Shown here: positions 61,111 to 64,000 of the stretch, piece after piece | Position numbering within the stretch: the first letter of the stretch is position 1 | How the letters are laid out: each line of letters opens with the position of its first letter | Assembly (NCBI GenBank): GCA_947396885.1 | Contig: OX377202.1 | Location: 31,425,407-31,489,406, forward strand | DNA: 64,000 bases | From: Heligmosomoides polygyrus polygyrus | Taxonomy: Eukaryota; Nematoda; Chromadorea; Rhabditida; Heligmosomidae | Direction of reading: 5' to 3' | Notes under the pieces: model-generated | Told to the model about the DNA's origin: nothing | Databases searched by the model: none | What the model saw: the letters and a program-made list of their open reading frames with translations, nothing else | Position numbers and translations under genes: made by a program

Positions 61111-61770
61111 TCAGATCACTTCTTTCCTTCTTGACAATTCTTAATCATCGCTCATTATTATGATTTATAATATTATTTAACCAGCGTCGCTCGTCGGTTC
61201 CGCCGGATTTAAGCTTTCTTGTTCTGGGAGAAGTTAAACGGGTTAAAGTTATAGTGAAAACGGGGTCAAAATTTTTGGGTGAACAGGCAGTTTTTGGGAA
61301 ATTGCCAACGAGACGATTGTACACACGAATCTTGGGGATAAAGAGGGAAATCTTCCTCAGTATTGCACGGATGAACATGAAGGGATTCAATATGGTAGCA
61401 ATTCCATGACAAATATGCTTTCCGTCTTTTATAGGTGTGTGTATTGTGGAAATAGCATGCTGCGGGGAGTGCGCTCAACTGAAGTGAACCCAACTGCGTT
61501 GTTCGAGGACAGAACTAGGCAAAAGGAGGGATTCCGGAATGTGTTCCATCGAAGCATTTTGTACCAAAACTCCTCTCGTAGCCTTGTAAAAAATGCGCAG
61601 TTTGGTTCTGCTCTAGAAGAGTGCAGAACGAAGCAGGGCAACTTACTACGGGTCGACTCCAAAATGTCCTTTCGCGCCAAAGCTACGTTCGAGGCCTAGC
61701 AGTGAGTTAGATCAATGCGTGAACGAATTATTATGTCTAACCTTATTTTGTTGGGCACACCTTATTTTGT
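61111..61770. other. Intergenic, no gene identified
   Basis: A 97-codon plus-strand frame (61406-61699) is unrecognised. Confidence 0.4.
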
Positions 61771-62062
61771 TGGGCGCAGTCGGAGGAGGTGCCGGCACCA
61801 GATACCAGGTTCTTGGTTCGGCTGGTTCGGATTTCCCTCCCAGGCCAACCAAGCCTTCCATCCCTCCTGGGTCGGTGAATTGGTGCCAGACTTGCCTGGG
61901 AAGGATAGAGCGCTGACTTGTTCATCGGCTGGACACCGCAAGTCATTGTATGGCCAAATACGCATTCATGTCGCCCCGACGACATCCTGTAGAAGTAGAA
62001 TGCGTGGCACGTCCCAAAAGGGATTGAGCAACGCCGTCCTTTATTCTTTATCCTTATTTTGT
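61771..62062 (+). repeat. Dispersed ~300-bp repeat, copy E
   Basis: GGGCGCAGTCGGAGGAGG through CCAACCAAGCCTTCCATCCC and GAATGCGTGGCACGTCCC to CCTTTATTCTTTATCC. Close match to copy D. Confidence 0.9.
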
Positions 62063-62691
62063 TACAGTAATTGTTAAATTGTTGTTGTGATTGTTACAGT
62101 GATTGTTAAAAATATACGCATTGAACACCAACTGGTTTTTAAATTATGGAACAATCATTACGGAGGAGAAACTATACTGCTTAATATAGGATATACTGTT
62201 CAGTAAGTGTAGAGCAATATTTATCAATTTTTATCAGATCCTCCAAAATCTTGCATTTGTTGCACTTGCTTGTGTAAATCCTTGATCGGAGCTGGCCTCT
62301 TCTGAACTTCCTACCCTATAACATTATTTTGCAAAGAACAATCTTTATGACAAAGAAATACAAAGATCATGAACACAGAAAAACTTGGAAAACTCACTTT
62401 GTTGAGTGGTATCTTTGAGTGTTGCGATTTCCCTCGATCACGCCTTATTTCTGGATGAGAAACCAAAGCATTAGTGAAACGAGACTGTGCAGCTTCTGAA
62501 GCACGTGTCATGTGAGAAAGGATACATCCCAGACGTTCCACTGCAATTGCCGTGCCTTACGGCATATTTATTACAACTAATGCCTAGGCGATTGTCCTGA
62601 CAAATACAGGTCCAATAATATGCACGTCGCCACACTCTACTCAATGAGTGTTTCTCTAAAATTAACTGTCCTTTTTAACTAATATATCTGC
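62063..62691. other. Intergenic, no gene identified
   Basis: AT-rich; short minus-strand frame at 62541-62311 not recognised. Confidence 0.4.
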
Positions 62692-63836
62692 TTAAAGCGC
62701 ATACCAAAGGATGGCAGGTGCATGGTTCCTTCTTTGAAACTTGATACGTTCCTGTTTTTTCATAGTCTTGACCACACAATTTCTTTCGTGCACTCGCATT
62801 ATCATACTCGAATTATTACTATAAAGTGTTACTGCGGAACGGTGACGGTTATGAGTCCTACGTAGACGATAAAAACAATTTACAAAACGGCGACGTTCCT
62901 GAACAATATGAATAACTATTATGTTTTGGGAATCCACTAGCATATATAACCAACATTTATCTCCACGGATTGCGAAATATCTTCTACTGCTTTTATGAGT
63001 AAATCCACGAATGCATCTATTCGAGAATTTACATTGCGATGAAGGAAATCCTCCTTATCACGCAGGAGGAACCGCCCGCTTATCATTGTTGTATCCATAA
63101 CAGCACTTTTGTCCACGAAAGAGACCCAGCTTGGTGTTCGACCTAATTACTACATTGTTATTGAAATAGTTCATTATTTAATAAGTGGACAAACTCAGAT
63201 AATTTTTTCAAAGTAATCTGTCATGTCGTCATGTTTCTTCGTTGAAAGGACGCTAATAGCGCGCCGATTTTTTTTTCTTCAAATTCGGGCAAATTAGTTT
63301 CCTTCAACAGCTGCTATTAACAGTAGGTCTTAGTGATGCCTAAAAGAACTTTCCGTTATGAAATGTCCTTTGTTTAAGAAAATATTAGATATATTACCTT
63401 GACCAATTCCTTAGATTTTCTATTCCACGTTTGCCATATATGAATCCTATGATAGTGTAGTCGAGTTCTAGCTTGCGCCAATACGGAACGAAAACCATTA
63501 TAGAAACAAGGTGCTTCGTCCGTGACTATCGCATCAGGAGAAAGTTAGGCATAAGGCGACGAATTTCAAGGAATAGATTTTCGACATCTAACGTGGTCAT
63601 AGTCCCACTCAATAGTAACACCTTTGTGAGAGAACTTCTTCAACCAAGAAAACATGATTGGGGTGACTATGACTAAAAGCAAGTGGTCAGTGTAGTTTAG
63701 AAAGAATGTGTCCCCGAACAATTTTTCTTACTCACCTATCAAAAAGCCTTCGCCACTGGCATCGTCAGGTACTCGGAACAACCTAATTCCATCGTCGGGG
63801 TTATTTTCCTCGTAACGCATTTTAACTTCCGTCTAC
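62692..63836 (-). pseudogene. Mutator-like (MULE) transposase relic
   Basis: The minus strand reads YEENNPDDGIRLFRVPDDAS to GFLI, a 63-bp intron (63735-63673, GTGAGT...TTTTAG), then VIVTPIMFSWLKKFSHKGVT, a frame change, EIRRLMPNF, AIVTDEAPCFYNGFRSV (second catalytic Asp region, MULE type) and LHYHRIHIWQTWNRKSKELV (H-x-W...W block), a gap, and MDTTMISGRFLLRDKEDFLH and FVDLLIKAVEDISQSVEI near 63130-62950. A basic tail follows (VQERRRFVNCFYRLRRTHN) to 62692. The order fits MULE transposases as found in nematodes. No terminal inverted repeats could be placed inside the window. Confidence 0.6.
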
Positions 63837-64000
63837 CTCATGTCGCCATCCTGGTTTCATGCGAATTGGTAATGTTGTGAAGATCCGTGCGAAACTGTCG
63901 AAAAGGAGATCTAAATACGTCAATAGTGTGCATGCCGAGGGTAATTTAATGGTGAAGCGTATTATCCTATAAGATGAGAAGTCGTTGCCTCTAGTAAACC

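Overview
The window is eukaryotic and looks like a parasitic nematode of the strongylid/hookworm type (Ancylostoma-like). The evidence is compact exons with GT-AG introns, TTTCAG-type acceptors directly in front of start codons (spliced-leader sites), an AT-rich background, and dense, mostly dead transposons of RTE, CR1/jockey, mariner, Ty3/gypsy, Penelope-like, Mutator-like and piggyBac types. Species assignment is inference.

Three host genes can be assembled by splicing. (1) A short-chain dehydrogenase/reductase on the minus strand has 8 exons spread over 21.2 kb (2083-23332) and encodes about 275 aa with all catalytic motifs. (2) A sugar-transporter-like (SLC2/MFS) gene on the plus strand has 9 exons (36603-43539) and encodes about 467 aa; one intron is only 52 bp and uses GC-AG. 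(3) A small secreted, nematode-type protein of unknown function lies on the minus strand in 3 exons (49900-50682), about 186 aa, with a signal peptide and an acidic Ser/Glu/Asp-rich tail.

Layout. 1-1.85 kb: LINE remnant, cut by the left edge. 2.1-23.3 kb: the dehydrogenase gene, whose introns hold a complete-length mariner (3304-4563), a 3.6-kb GC-rich satellite made of 137-bp and 55-bp units (5217-8808), a 193-bp tandem repeat, a second mariner relic, and a nearly full-length RTE LINE with its reverse-transcriptase core deleted (17044-19969). 23.9-26.7 kb: Penelope-like fragment, foldback MITE, Ty3/gypsy 3' end with LTR. 28.6-32.4 kb: a large composite inverted-repeat element. 32.5-33.0 kb: tRNA-headed SINE-like copies, one arranged as a foldback. 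34.0-35.5 kb: a second kind of non-LTR retrotransposon. 36.6-43.5 kb: the transporter gene, with a mariner in one intron and an RTE fragment carrying two adjacent TAA-flanked MITEs in another. 46.4-47.6 kb: diverged tandem repeat next to a 200-N assembly gap. 50.96-51.6 kb: piggyBac-type TTAA element. 54.0-61.1 kb: degenerate Ty3/gypsy retrotransposon (minus strand) with gag, protease, RT, RNase H, integrase and an extra downstream ORF. 62.7-63.8 kb: Mutator-like transposase relic.

A dispersed repeat of about 300 bp occurs five times, and loose AT-rich repeats of about 21-bp period occur at four places. The host genes have no evident functional link to each other. No bacterial, viral-genome or CRISPR content is seen, and no coherent new multi-gene system was found. 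The most unusual items are repeat structures.
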